A stretch of DNA of 64,000 nt from Austwickia sp. (GTDB lineage Bacteria > Actinomycetota > Actinomycetes > Actinomycetales > Dermatophilaceae): assembly GCA_016699675.1 (NCBI GenBank), contig CP064985.1, forward strand, positions 2,294,001-2,358,000, in the 5' to 3' direction. The position numbers were made by a program, and so were the translations under genes. Under the pieces are notes generated by a model that had not been told where the DNA came from, ran no database searches, and was given only the letters and a program-made list of their open reading frames with translations. Of this stretch, positions 1-8,816 are shown in pieces. Position 1 is the stretch's first letter, and the number at the start of each line of letters is the position of its first letter.

Positions 1-257
1 GCGACGCGACGCGGGCGGTCGCGGCGTACGCCTTCGCCCGCACCGGCTACCACCGCGGCCTCGACGCGCTCCGACGCGCCGGCTGGAAGGGCGCCGGACC
101 CATTCCGTGGGCCCACGAGCCCAACCGGGGCTTCCTGCGGGCGCTCGGTGCGCTGGCCCGGGCGGCCGAGACGCTCGGCGAAGCCGACGAGGCCGAGCGG
201 TGCCGGAAGTTCTTGCGGGACTCTTCTGCCGAGGCGGCCGACGCGCTGGGCCTCTAG
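1..257 (+). CDS. DUF3151-like protein, 5'-truncated by window edge
   Basis: The third frame is open from the window edge to a TAG at 255-257 and gives 84 C-terminal residues. The tail contains an RTGYHRGLDALRRAGWKG stretch, an IPWAHEPNRGF motif and an Ala/Glu-rich helix. This resembles the C-terminus of DUF3151 proteins, which in actinobacteria usually sit just upstream of purA. purA does follow here, though about 7 kb later, after a sugar locus and IS elements, so the usual neighbourhood seems to have been split. The function of DUF3151 is unknown. The start lies outside the window. Confidence 0.7.
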   Translation, partial: DATRAVAAYAFARTGYHRGLDALRRAGWKGAGPIPWAHEPNRGFLRALGALARAAETLGEADEAERCRKFLRDSSAEAADALGL

Positions 258-298
258 GCGGTCTCGACTCTGCCCTTCGGCGGGTTGCGCGGCAGAGC

Positions 299-745
299 TC
301 AGCCGCGCAGCTCCTGGAGGAGCTTGGCCAGCCGGCGCTCCCGGGTGGCCTCCTGCTTCGCCCCGGTCAGGGCCTCGGCCGCCTGCCGACGCCGCGTGTA
401 ACTCCAACTCTGCCAGGCGTGTTCGGCGGTCCACTCGTCCCCGAACGCCTCGGCGAGGTCCGGCGGGATCTCGACGGTGCGCTCCTGTTCGTCGAGCGCG
501 ATCCGCACGGTGTACTCCTGGCCGACCTGCACGCCGGTGGCGGCGCGGTTGGCCTTGTTGACGCCCAGCAGGTAGCGACCCGCCATGCGCGCAATCGATG
601 TCCGGACCTCGCCCTCTCCCACGGTCGCAACCACCTTCGGGTGGCCGCCCCCGCGGAGTTCGGCGACGGCCTCGTCTGGGATGACGAAGCCGGCGTTCTG
701 GCCGGACACGAGCTCCAGCGGCAGCGTGATCTCCCTTCCACCCAG
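299..745 (-). CDS. DUF1905/YdeI-type OmdA domain protein
   Basis: About 148 residues. An N-terminal beta-rich domain contains the features VIPDEAVAELRGG, GRYLLGVNKANRAATGVQVG and VEIPPDLAEAF, which match the DUF1905 fold. A short YdeI/OmdA-type tail follows with alternating Arg/Lys (EATRERRLAKLLQEL), typical of these small bacteriocin-protection or stress-related proteins. The biochemical function is not established. The start is uncertain: no in-frame ATG, GTG or TTG lies at the expected place. A CTG at 745, near the GGAAGG on the complement of 733-738, is chosen because the domain begins about there. A longer frame open to 1003 would overlap the lacI-type gene and is unlikely. Confidence 0.6.
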   Translation of the reverse strand: MGGREITLPLELVSGQNAGFVIPDEAVAELRGGGHPKVVATVGEGEVRTSIARMAGRYLLGVNKANRAATGVQVGQEYTVRIALDEQERTVEIPPDLAEAFGDEWTAEHAWQSWSYTRRRQAAEALTGAKQEATRERRLAKLLQELRG

Positions 746-881
746 CCTGGCAGAACCCGGTGACGGACGGCAGTCTCCGCGGTGACCGGAGGCCCGGGCC
801 GGCCTCGAGCCGGGGCCGGTAGAATGTCTGTATCGCCTCCGTGTGTCGTGGGCGGGATGGCCTGCACCGAAGGGGTTCTGC

Positions 882-1949
882 GTGAAAGCGACGGCCCGGC
901 TGACGGACGTCGCCCGCCGCGCCCGGACCTCCACGACCGCGGTGTCCATGGTGCTCAACGGGGTGGACGCGGGCAACGTCGCCCCGAGCACCCGGGAGCG
1001 CATCCTGACAGCGGCCCGTGACCTGGACTACCGGCCCAATACAGTGGCCCGCTCCCTGCGCCGACAGCGAACGCAGGCGGTGGGCCTGGTCACCGATTCG
1101 ATCGCGAGTTCCGCGTTCGCCGGTCGCATCGTGGCTGGCGCCGTGGATGCCGCGGCGGAGGCTGACTACGCGGTGCTCATCGTGGACAGTCAAGCGAGAG
1201 CTGACCGCGAACGACACGCGTTCGACGAGCTCGCGCATCTGCGGGTGGAGGGGGTCGTGTATGCCTCCATGGGGCTGCGGCGTCTGGACGCGCGGCCACC
1301 GACCGGGCTCCCTCTGACGTTGGCGGACTGCTGGGTCGACGGTGCCGACATCCCGAGCTTCATCCCCGATGAGGCGATGGCCGGCCGGCAGGCGGCGCGC
1401 CACCTCGTCGAAATCGGGCATCGCCGGATCGTCATGCTCACCGGGCCGGGGCCGCACCCGCGCAGAACTGGCAACATCGCCGGACCGATGCGGTCGAGGG
1501 CCTTTCGCGCCGAGATGACGCATCTTGGCGTTTCGGCCCGGGAGTCTCCTGTGGTCCGGGCCGGGTGGTCGATCGACGACGGCTACCGAGCGGCGCTGCG
1601 GGTGTTGGCCGACGGTACCGGGGTGGCCGCGCCCGTGGCGGAGCGACCGAGCGCCATCTGGGCGGTGACGGATCGTGTCGCGACCGGCGTGCTGTTGGCG
1701 GCGACCCGCCTAGGACTTCGGGTGCCCGAGGATCTGTCCGTGATGGGCATGGATGACCAGGAGGAGCTGGCCGCGAACGTGGTCCCGCCGCTGACGACCA
1801 TGGGGTTACCCCACCGGGAGATCGGGACCCTCGCCATGCGCTCGCTTCTGCGGATGCTGGCCGGGGAGCCGGTCGAGGGGAAGGCGTCGCGCCTGTCCAC
1901 CCCTCTGGTCATTCGGGCATCGACGGCCCCGCCCACGCGTGCGCCCTGA
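882..1949 (+). CDS. LacI-family sugar-responsive transcriptional regulator
   Basis: 355 residues from a GTG at 882. AAGGGG at 870-875 gives about 7 nt spacing; an upstream frame start at 843 lacks a ribosome site. Residues 7-27 form the LacI helix-turn-helix (LTDVARRARTSTTAVSMVL), followed by the YRPNTVARSLRR hinge helix. The rest is a periplasmic-binding-protein-like sensor domain, ending with the usual LSVMGMDDQ and TTMGLPHREIG features. It is convergent with the GH32 gene, the two ends overlapping by 41 bp. Together with the sugar-binding protein it looks like the local repressor of a fructan/sucrose locus. The 16-bp palindrome at 7283-7298 is its likely operator. The ligand is not known. 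Confidence 0.9.
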   Translation: MKATARLTDVARRARTSTTAVSMVLNGVDAGNVAPSTRERILTAARDLDYRPNTVARSLRRQRTQAVGLVTDSIASSAFAGRIVAGAVDAAAEADYAVLIVDSQARADRERHAFDELAHLRVEGVVYASMGLRRLDARPPTGLPLTLADCWVDGADIPSFIPDEAMAGRQAARHLVEIGHRRIVMLTGPGPHPRRTGNIAGPMRSRAFRAEMTHLGVSARESPVVRAGWSIDDGYRAALRVLADGTGVAAPVAERPSAIWAVTDRVATGVLLAATRLGLRVPEDLSVMGMDDQEELAANVVPPLTTMGLPHREIGTLAMRSLLRMLAGEPVEGKASRLSTPLVIRASTAPPTRAP

Positions 1950-3156
1950 CGTAGCCGCGGACGCGCCACCCTTGCTCGTCTGTGAGGCGGTAGGTCGCCG
2001 GCACCCCGGCCTCGCGATAGACCTCGACGACATTCCCATCGAGGTAAACGCGGCAGCCGACCGGAAGCGGCACCACCCGGCCGGCGCCCTCCAACATGGC
2101 CCCCGGGCTCAGCGGTTCCAGGCGACACGCGCGGGGCGGTCCGTCTCTCTCCGGGTCGGGCCCGGCGAGCTCGGCGGGCCCGAAGCCGGCGTCGACGATC
2201 GGGTCGGGCGCGACACGCACCTTGTCGCCGACGATGGTGACCCGGCGTGGCAGCGTGAGACAACCCGCGACCCGGGCCGCGGGGTTCTCTTGCGGTGCTT
2301 CCCGGATCCACCCGAACATGAGGGCTCCATCTCCGTCGGCCAGGGCCTGCGGCGCGTAGAAGCTGTCGCCGTCGTCAAGCCGGGCGTGACCGTGCGCGAC
2401 GAAGCGAGGGCGCCCGGCGTCGGCGAGATCACCGACGATCCCTTCGACGGTGCCGAACCGGCCCTGGTATTGCAGCGAGAGCACAAGGAGCCAGGCGTCG
2501 CCGCAACGCACCAATTGCGGGCATTCCCAGATGTCGGCCGGCGGGAGACCGCTGGCGAGGGGGTCGCGTCCGGTCGCAAAGAGCCCGGCGTACGTCCAGC
2601 GATCGGGGTCGCTCGCGTCGAAGAGCAGGACGGCAGGGCTGCCGTCGTGTAGGCCAGCCCCGAGCAGCGCCCAACTGACGCCACGGTGCGAGAACAGGAA
2701 GGGGTCGCGCATGACGCGCACCCCGTCGACGTCAGGCGTGCGCGCCACGACGATCGGCTCGTCCCAACGATCCAGGCTGCCGGGATCGTCGGGCGACGTT
2801 CGCCGCACGCATACGGTGCTGCCGCCGGGGTCGTCCTCGGTGGCCCGGCAGAGGCCGCTGTAGGCGACGGCCGGACGGTCGAGTCCTGGTAAGAACACCC
2901 CGGACCAGCAGCCAAATGCGTCCGGCCCGTCCGGCGTGGGGCCGAACGCGACCGGGTGGTGGCGCCAGTGCAACAGGTCGGGGCTCGACACATGCCCCCA
3001 GGAGATCAGGTGATGGAGGGGTCGTTCGGGATAGTGCTGGTAGAACACGTGCCAGGTGCCATCGATGTGACAGAGGCCATTGGGGTCGTTCAGCCACCCG
3101 TGTACCGGTCGGATGTGGTACCGGGGCAGGGTGAGTCGGGGGGACGACGGGGTCAT
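1909..3156 (-). CDS. Glycoside hydrolase family 32 (sucrose/fructan hydrolase)
   Basis: 415 residues from ATG 3156. The three GH32 signatures are present: WLNDPNG at 21-27 (Asp24 nucleophile), RDP at 150-152 (transition-state stabiliser) and WEC at 210-212 (Glu211 acid/base). A beta-sandwich domain follows and ends in FDLTLP-like strands. There is no signal peptide, so it is probably cytoplasmic and cleaves imported sucrose, sucrose phosphate or short fructo-oligosaccharides. The length is slightly short for the family. Only 50 bp separate its start from the end of IS A at 3207, so the native promoter or upstream genes have been removed. Expression now would need read-through from the IS. The exact substrate cannot be told. 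Confidence 0.88.
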   Translation of the reverse strand: MTPSSPRLTLPRYHIRPVHGWLNDPNGLCHIDGTWHVFYQHYPERPLHHLISWGHVSSPDLLHWRHHPVAFGPTPDGPDAFGCWSGVFLPGLDRPAVAYSGLCRATEDDPGGSTVCVRRTSPDDPGSLDRWDEPIVVARTPDVDGVRVMRDPFLFSHRGVSWALLGAGLHDGSPAVLLFDASDPDRWTYAGLFATGRDPLASGLPPADIWECPQLVRCGDAWLLVLSLQYQGRFGTVEGIVGDLADAGRPRFVAHGHARLDDGDSFYAPQALADGDGALMFGWIREAPQENPAARVAGCLTLPRRVTIVGDKVRVAPDPIVDAGFGPAELAGPDPERDGPPRACRLEPLSPGAMLEGAGRVVPLPVGCRVYLDGNVVEVYREAGVPATYRLTDEQGWRVRGYVRAHAWAGPSMPE

Positions 3157-3343
3157 GTGCGGCGTCACCGGTGGCTGCCGGCCGTCACGGTGATTGTCAA
3201 CGGCGGTGAGACCACTGGTCAGGATTTCTGTGTCTGTGTCTCCTTGGGGTTGGTGGTGGTGATGGTGGCGGGGGGCTGGTTGATCCAGGCCTCGGCGGGA
3301 GGTGCTGGCGCGAGGGGTGAACCGCCCCGGCATGTCCGGAGAC

Positions 3344-4291
3344 TTACTGGTTTGACGGCTCCAGCTCTTGCTGGGCTTGGATTCGAGCGTAGTAGAGGTC
3401 CTCTGCCTCGACGGGCGGGATGTCGCCGCAGTACTCGTAGAGCCGGCGGTGGTTGAACCAGTCGATCCACTCGGCGGTCGCGTACTCGACGTCGTCGACG
3501 GACTTCCACGGCTTGCGCGGCTTGATGAGCTCGGTCTTGTACAGGCCGTTGACCGTCTCGGCCAGAGCATTGTCGAAGCTGTCACCGACGGTCCCGACCG
3601 AAGCGGCGATGCCCGCCTCGGCGAGCCGCTCGGTGTAGCGGATGCTGACGTACTGCGAACCGCGGTCGGTATGTGCCACAACGGAATCCAGCGATCGCCC
3701 GTCGCGTTGCCGAGCCCACACGGCCTGCTCGAGGGCGTCCAGGACCAGCTGGGCCGTCATCGATGTCCCGCATCGCCAGCCCAGGATCCGGCGGGCGTAG
3801 GCGTCGGTCACGAACGCGACGTACACCCACCCTGACCAGGTTGAGACGTACGTGATGTCGGCGACCCACAGCCGGTCCGGCGCGCTGGGGGCGAAATTGC
3901 GTCCGACCAGGTCGCGCGCCCGCTCCGCAGCGGGGTCGGCGATGGTGGTGCGCTTGACCTTCCCGCGGACCGCGCCGCTGAGTCCGTCGGCCTTCATGAG
4001 GCGTTCGACGGTGCACCGCGCGACCGGGATCTGCTCCCGGTTCAGCTGCAGCCAGACTTTGCGGGCGCCGTACACCCCGTAGTTGGCGGCATGCAGCCGC
4101 CGGATCTCACCGACCAGATAGAGGTCGCGCTGCTCGCGGGCAGTCGGGGACTTCCCGACGTGCTCGTAGTAGGTCGACGGGGCCACCGGTAGACCGTGCT
4201 CGGTGAGCACGGCACAGATGGGCTCGACACCCCAGCGCAGGCCACCGGGTTCACGGCGGTCGGCGTGCTCGCGGATGAAGTCCACGATCAC
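3344..4291 (-). CDS. IS B transposase OrfB (DDE integrase core)
   Basis: 315 residues from a GTG at 4291 that overlaps the orfA TGA by 4 nt (GTGA). An HTH_21-like segment (YLVGEIRRLHAANYGVYGARKVW) precedes the rve integrase core: LWVADITYV (Asp), VAHTDRGSQYVS (Asp) and FDNALAETVNGLYKTELI (Glu). The C-terminal WIDWFNHRRLYEYCGDIPP motif is the standard IS3 ending. In IS3 elements the active protein is normally an OrfAB fusion made by -1 frameshifting. Here the broken orfA would prevent a normal fusion. Confidence 0.92.
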   Translation of the reverse strand: MIVDFIREHADRREPGGLRWGVEPICAVLTEHGLPVAPSTYYEHVGKSPTAREQRDLYLVGEIRRLHAANYGVYGARKVWLQLNREQIPVARCTVERLMKADGLSGAVRGKVKRTTIADPAAERARDLVGRNFAPSAPDRLWVADITYVSTWSGWVYVAFVTDAYARRILGWRCGTSMTAQLVLDALEQAVWARQRDGRSLDSVVAHTDRGSQYVSIRYTERLAEAGIAASVGTVGDSFDNALAETVNGLYKTELIKPRKPWKSVDDVEYATAEWIDWFNHRRLYEYCGDIPPVEAEDLYYARIQAQQELEPSNQ

Positions 4292-4615
4292 CGGCAGGGC
4301 CGGTCGAGCTCGGCCGCGAAGAAAGCCGACGCCGCCTTCAAGATCGCGTTCGCCCGCCGGAGCTCGGCGACCTCCCGCTTCAACCGGCGGACCTGCTCCG
4401 ACTCCTCCGTTGTGGTCCCCGGTCGGGCACCGGCGTCGACCTGCGCCTGACGGACCCACTTGCGGACCGTCTCCGGCGTCCCGACCCCGAGCAACTCGGC
4501 CACCCCGCGACATCGCCGCCCACTCCGAGCCCTGATCCTCGGCGATCTCACCGACCATCCGCACCGCCCGCTCCTTCAGCTCAGGCGGGTACCGCTTGTG
4601 TGTGTCTCCTGGCAT
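4288..4615 (-). pseudogene. IS B transposase OrfA, frameshifted
   Basis: The start ATG at 4615 gives MPGDTHKRYPPELKERAVRM...EWAAMSR, the usual IS3 OrfA opening. In a G run near 4503-4507 (GGGG where GGG is expected) the frame moves by one base. The normal continuation, VAELLGVGTPETVRKWV and the coiled coil EQVRRLKREVAELRRANAI, is then found in the neighbouring frame and ends at 4288. As read, the ATG frame runs on through nonsense into orfB, giving a misleading single 423-codon frame. One extra G explains everything, so this may be a real mutation or a sequencing slip. Confidence 0.85.
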
Positions 4616-5594
4616 GACTCCAACCTTCCCAAGGTTCGAAGTCTCCGGACATGCCGGGGCGGTTCAGGGTGACCGGGTAAATCGGTGCGGATTGGTGGCG
4701 TATGCGGCGTTCAGTGTTTGTTGGCGCAGGTATTGGATGTGGGGCCAGGTGCCGTTGTGCACGCTGGCCGGTGTGTAGAACTTCAACCCGGAATGGTAGT
4801 GGTGGTTGTTGTAGTATTCTCGGAGGTCGTCGAGGAATTCTTGTGACTCCTTGATGGAGTCGAAGGAACCGGGATAGGCCGGGCAGTATTTCGTGGTCTT
4901 GAACAGCGCTTCGGAGTACGGGTTGTCGTTCGAGACACGCGGCCGGGACAACGACCGGGTGATCCCGAGCCGTTCGTAGAGATCAGTGACAGTTCCTGCG
5001 ATCATCGCGGAACCGTTGTCTGAGTGAATCATCGCTGGAATGACACCGGCGAATCCTTCGATGCAGGCTGTGATGAATTCCTCGACGTACTCTTCCCGGG
5101 GCCCGGGGTATGACCGTGCGGCGGGCATCAGTCGGGAAAAGATGTCGATCATCATGAATCCGTAGTAGTAGTGGCCGCGGCGGGGACCAAGGAATGCAGT
5201 GATGTCCCGAGAAGCGACCTGGCACGGTCCGGTCGCGTGCAAGTGGGGCACCGCCCGCGGGGGTGCTTGGCCTGGGATCGGCGCTCGGTGAGCAGGTCCG
5301 CGGCGGCCAGGACGCGGTACATGGTCCGTGGGGAGGCTAGGTAGCAGCCGCGCTCCAGCAGCGTGTAGTAGACCTGGACCGGTGCCTTGTCGACGAATTC
5401 TGCACTGGTCAAGACCTCGATGATCTGGTCACGTTCTGCCGGGGCCAGCGCATTATGCGTCGGCCGGGGTAACGCCGGACCATGATGGAGTCGTTGAGGT
5501 TGCGCGGCGCGGTATTTCCCGGCCCGAGACAACCCCACCAACTCACAGGCTGCCCGTGTGGATAGGTCGCCAGCGAGGTCATCCACGCAGGATG

Positions 5595-5966
5595 TTAACG
5601 CCGTCCGGACCTGGTCGTGAGCGCCGAGCTCTCGGAGATCTGCTCCAAGAGCTCGAACGCTTTTCCCAGGGTCGCCACCGTCCGCTGAGAAGCCGCCAGC
5701 TCCGCCTCCAAAGCAGACACCCGATTCTGCAACGTGGCGACCCGGTCGGCGCGTTTGCGCTGCGCCCGCGCAGCCTCACGCTCGGGCTGGGCACGCCACT
5801 TGGTGATATGACTGGAATACAACCCATGCCCGCGCAGAAAAGCGCCCTTCTTCCCTTCCGGGGTGGCATCGTAGTCCCGCACAAACTCAGCCTTTTGGGC
5901 AGCTGTGAACACGCGACGCTGGGGGCGAGCAGGCTGGGCCGGACGGTCGGCCTGAGTCATGATCAT
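5595..5966 (-). CDS. IS A transposase OrfA
   Basis: 123 residues, the DNA-binding part of an IS3-family transposase. The N-terminal region RRVFTAAQKAEFVRDYD leads into GLYSSHITKWRAQPER, the helix-turn-helix typical of this group. Residues about 70-110 form a leucine-zipper-like coiled coil (VATLQNRVSALEAELAAS) used for multimerisation. The protein ends eight bases before the GTG start of orfB. The same architecture and several identical motifs (SSHIT.W, FTA) occur in OrfA of IS C. It appears intact, but the element cannot move by itself because orfB is broken. Confidence 0.85.
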   Translation of the reverse strand: MIMTQADRPAQPARPQRRVFTAAQKAEFVRDYDATPEGKKGAFLRGHGLYSSHITKWRAQPEREAARAQRKRADRVATLQNRVSALEAELAASQRTVATLGKAFELLEQISESSALTTRSGRR

Positions 5967-6028
5967 GGCAAGTCCTCACGGGTCGTGCCCTCCACGGTCC
6001 TACACAACTTTCGAACCGAGTGGTCTCA

Positions 6029-7266
6029 CCCCAGGCTGGCACGGAGGGGAACACCTTCCAGTGGGTCGGTCCTTTGGCCGAGTAGAAGGCGTCGTTGCAC
6101 ATGCTGCGTCGCGTCGGGGTTGTGTTTGGCGTCGGGAAGGCGAGCTTCATGCCCTCCCGCGACGTACAGAACTTCATCCACTCCCACGCCTCGTCCTTGC
6201 GCTTCGACGTCCGCATGATGGCGTAGCCCGCGGCTCCCAGCTGGTGTCGCTGGCTGCGCCATCGGGGGAAGAACTGGACGTCGTAGTCGCGAGCGGTCAT
6301 GCCCGCGTCGGACAGGCCTTGCACCCAGAACCCACCGGCGGGCGTCATTCCGATCGAGCCGCCCGCGAACTGCGCCACGAGTTCATTGCCGCCGCCCTGG
6401 GCGGGGCTGGTCCCGAGGCCGGTGGTCACGATCTCGCGGAGGAAGTCGAAGGACTCCAGCACCCGGGGGTCTTCGGCCTTGGGTTGTTCCCAGAGATACC
6501 CGCCGGAGCGCCCCGCGGCGGCCGGGTCCTGGCCGTAGAAGATGCGCCAGAGCCAGTCGCCCCCGGTTGCCTTCTCCTGTTTGAGGAAACTGGTGTCGTT
6601 GATGTAGAGCCAGGGGACGACGCCGCCCCAGAGCCGGTTGGTCCAGTAATACGGCACGAACGATCCCGTGTTGGCGCGCCGCATCGCCTTGGCCATCGAC
6701 AGGAAGTCCTCGTGCGTCCAGTCGGCCGCGGGATAGGCGATGTCAGCCTTGGCCAGGGCGCTGCTGTTGAGGTACATGTTCGCGGCGTTGAAGTCGATGG
6801 GGAGCTGGTAGAGACTCCCGCGGTACATGAAGGCCTCGATGAGGCTGGGGTGCACGTCCGAGAAGTAGTCGCGCATCTGCCCCTGGTCGCGTTGGACGTA
6901 CGCATCGAGCGGTTCGGCCAGCCGATCGGCGAACAGCTGCGCCCCCTCGGTGGCGACCACGCACACGTCCGGCGGCGTGCCTGCGGCCACCATCGTCAGA
7001 ATCTTGGCGAAGAAGTTCGACCAGTCCGCACCCTGGATGGCCTGCATCCGGACCTCGATCTCCGGGTGTTGGGCGCGGAAGGCGTCAACGAGGGCCCGGC
7101 GAGCCGCGACGTCCTGATTCGTGCCGAGGATCGCGACATTCAACGCGTTGCTCCCGCGGCCTGGGATGTCGCTAGCGCTCAATCGTGGCCACGAGGCGGC
7201 GACCGAACCAACCGCGCCGAGGCCGACCAGCCCCAACTGTGCCCGACGAGTGATGTCGGCCATCAT
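6029..7266 (-). pseudogene. ABC sugar-binding protein, 3' end cut off by IS A
   Basis: About 412 native residues of an extracellular solute-binding protein (family 1, sugar type). The N-terminus has an RR followed by a hydrophobic stretch (TRRAQLGLVGLGAVGSVAA), which may be a Tat signal; no lipobox cysteine is seen. The mature part has AAGTPPDVCVVATEGAQLF, YQLPIDFNAANMYLN and the KDEAWEWMKFCTSREGM helix near the end. At 6028 native coding stops at PSVPAW and reads into IS A, ending at 5887. Permeases would normally follow and are missing, so the transporter cannot work from this locus. ATG 7266 or 7263 follows AAAGGGG; the second has the better spacing. Confidence 0.88.
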
Positions 7267-7282
7267 TCTCCCCTTTGAGGGG

Positions 7283-7298
7283 CCTAAAACGTTTTAGG
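7283..7298. promoter_or_regulatory. Putative LacI-family operator
   Basis: A perfect 16-bp palindrome, CCTAAAACGTTTTAGG, lies 17 bp upstream of the sugar-binding-protein start. Its central ACGT with A/T-rich arms is typical of LacI-family operators in actinobacteria. The regulator at 882-1949 is the obvious partner. No second copy was seen near lacI or the GH32 gene. Confidence 0.75.
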
Positions 7299-7520
7299 TT
7301 AGCCGAGCTTGGCACCGTCGGATCGCAGCGTCAAGGGGTCACCCTGGACCCCGTTAACGCCGTGGTGCCGGGTCGCCCAGGCATGCCGCTGACGCCTCCG
7401 AGCCAGGGATCGGCGGGCCGGTAGACTTGCGCAGTACGAGCCCCGACGTCGCCGTACGTCGTGGGCTTCACGCATGTGCCGAGGGCGCCCCGCGCGCCGT
7501 CACGAGGGAAGGTGGCCGCG

Positions 7521-8812
<1,292 letters not shown>

Positions 8813-8816
<4 letters not shown>

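Larger units (their letters stand above)
3318..4666 (-). mobile_element. IS B: 1349-bp IS3-family element nested in IS A
   Basis: The ends are 28-bp perfect inverted repeats (3318-3345 and 4639-4666), beginning TGAACCGCCCCGGC on each outer end. They are flanked by a 3-bp GGG direct repeat (3315-3317 and 4667-4669). Removing the element and one GGG restores the reading frame of the IS A transposase, which fixes the boundaries to the base. The long perfect terminal repeats and intact orfB suggest a recent insertion. Its orfA, however, carries a one-base frameshift. Confidence 0.95.
3219..5586 (-). pseudogene. IS A transposase OrfB, frameshifted and split by IS B
   Basis: The first part (5586 down to about 5260) reads normally through MYRVLAAADLLTERRSQAKH. 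A missing C in the run near 5257-5263 then shifts the frame, and the integrase core continues in another frame from about 5251: DITAFLGPRRG (first Asp), IHSDNGSAM (second Asp), NDNPYSEALFKTTKY (Glu). The core reaches HRFTRSP at 4667, where IS B lies. After removing IS B and its GGG duplication, the frame rejoins exactly as RSPLAPAPPAEAWINQPP and ends at 3219. The catalytic residues are kept, but the gene cannot make a full transposase. Confidence 0.88.
3207..6028 (-). mobile_element. IS A: IS3-family element, decayed, carrying a nested IS
   Basis: The ends share a 10-bp inverted repeat, TGAGACCACT, at 3207-3216 and on the complement of 6019-6028, with the TG...CA ends usual for IS3. Without the nested copy it is about 1.47 kb. 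It carries orfA and a DDE-type orfB; orfB has a one-base frameshift and is interrupted by IS B. No target duplication is visible (CGG on the left, CCC on the right). That fits a deletion running from one IS end, which would also explain the missing sugar permeases. The overall length and both orfs are closely related to IS C at 47.7-49.2 kb. Confidence 0.85.

Noticed and set aside
1909..3681. GH32 protein of 590 residues with an N-terminal extension
   Set aside because: The extension is IS A and IS B sequence in a wrong frame. The family start is at 3156.
3344..4615. A single 423-residue transposase reading through orfA and orfB of IS B
   Set aside because: Residues after about 37 are out of frame with the real OrfA until orfB begins. 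The continuous frame is created by one extra G.
4631..4666. tRNA T-loop-like GGTTCGAA
   Set aside because: It lies beside the IS B terminal repeat, with no acceptor or anticodon stem around it.
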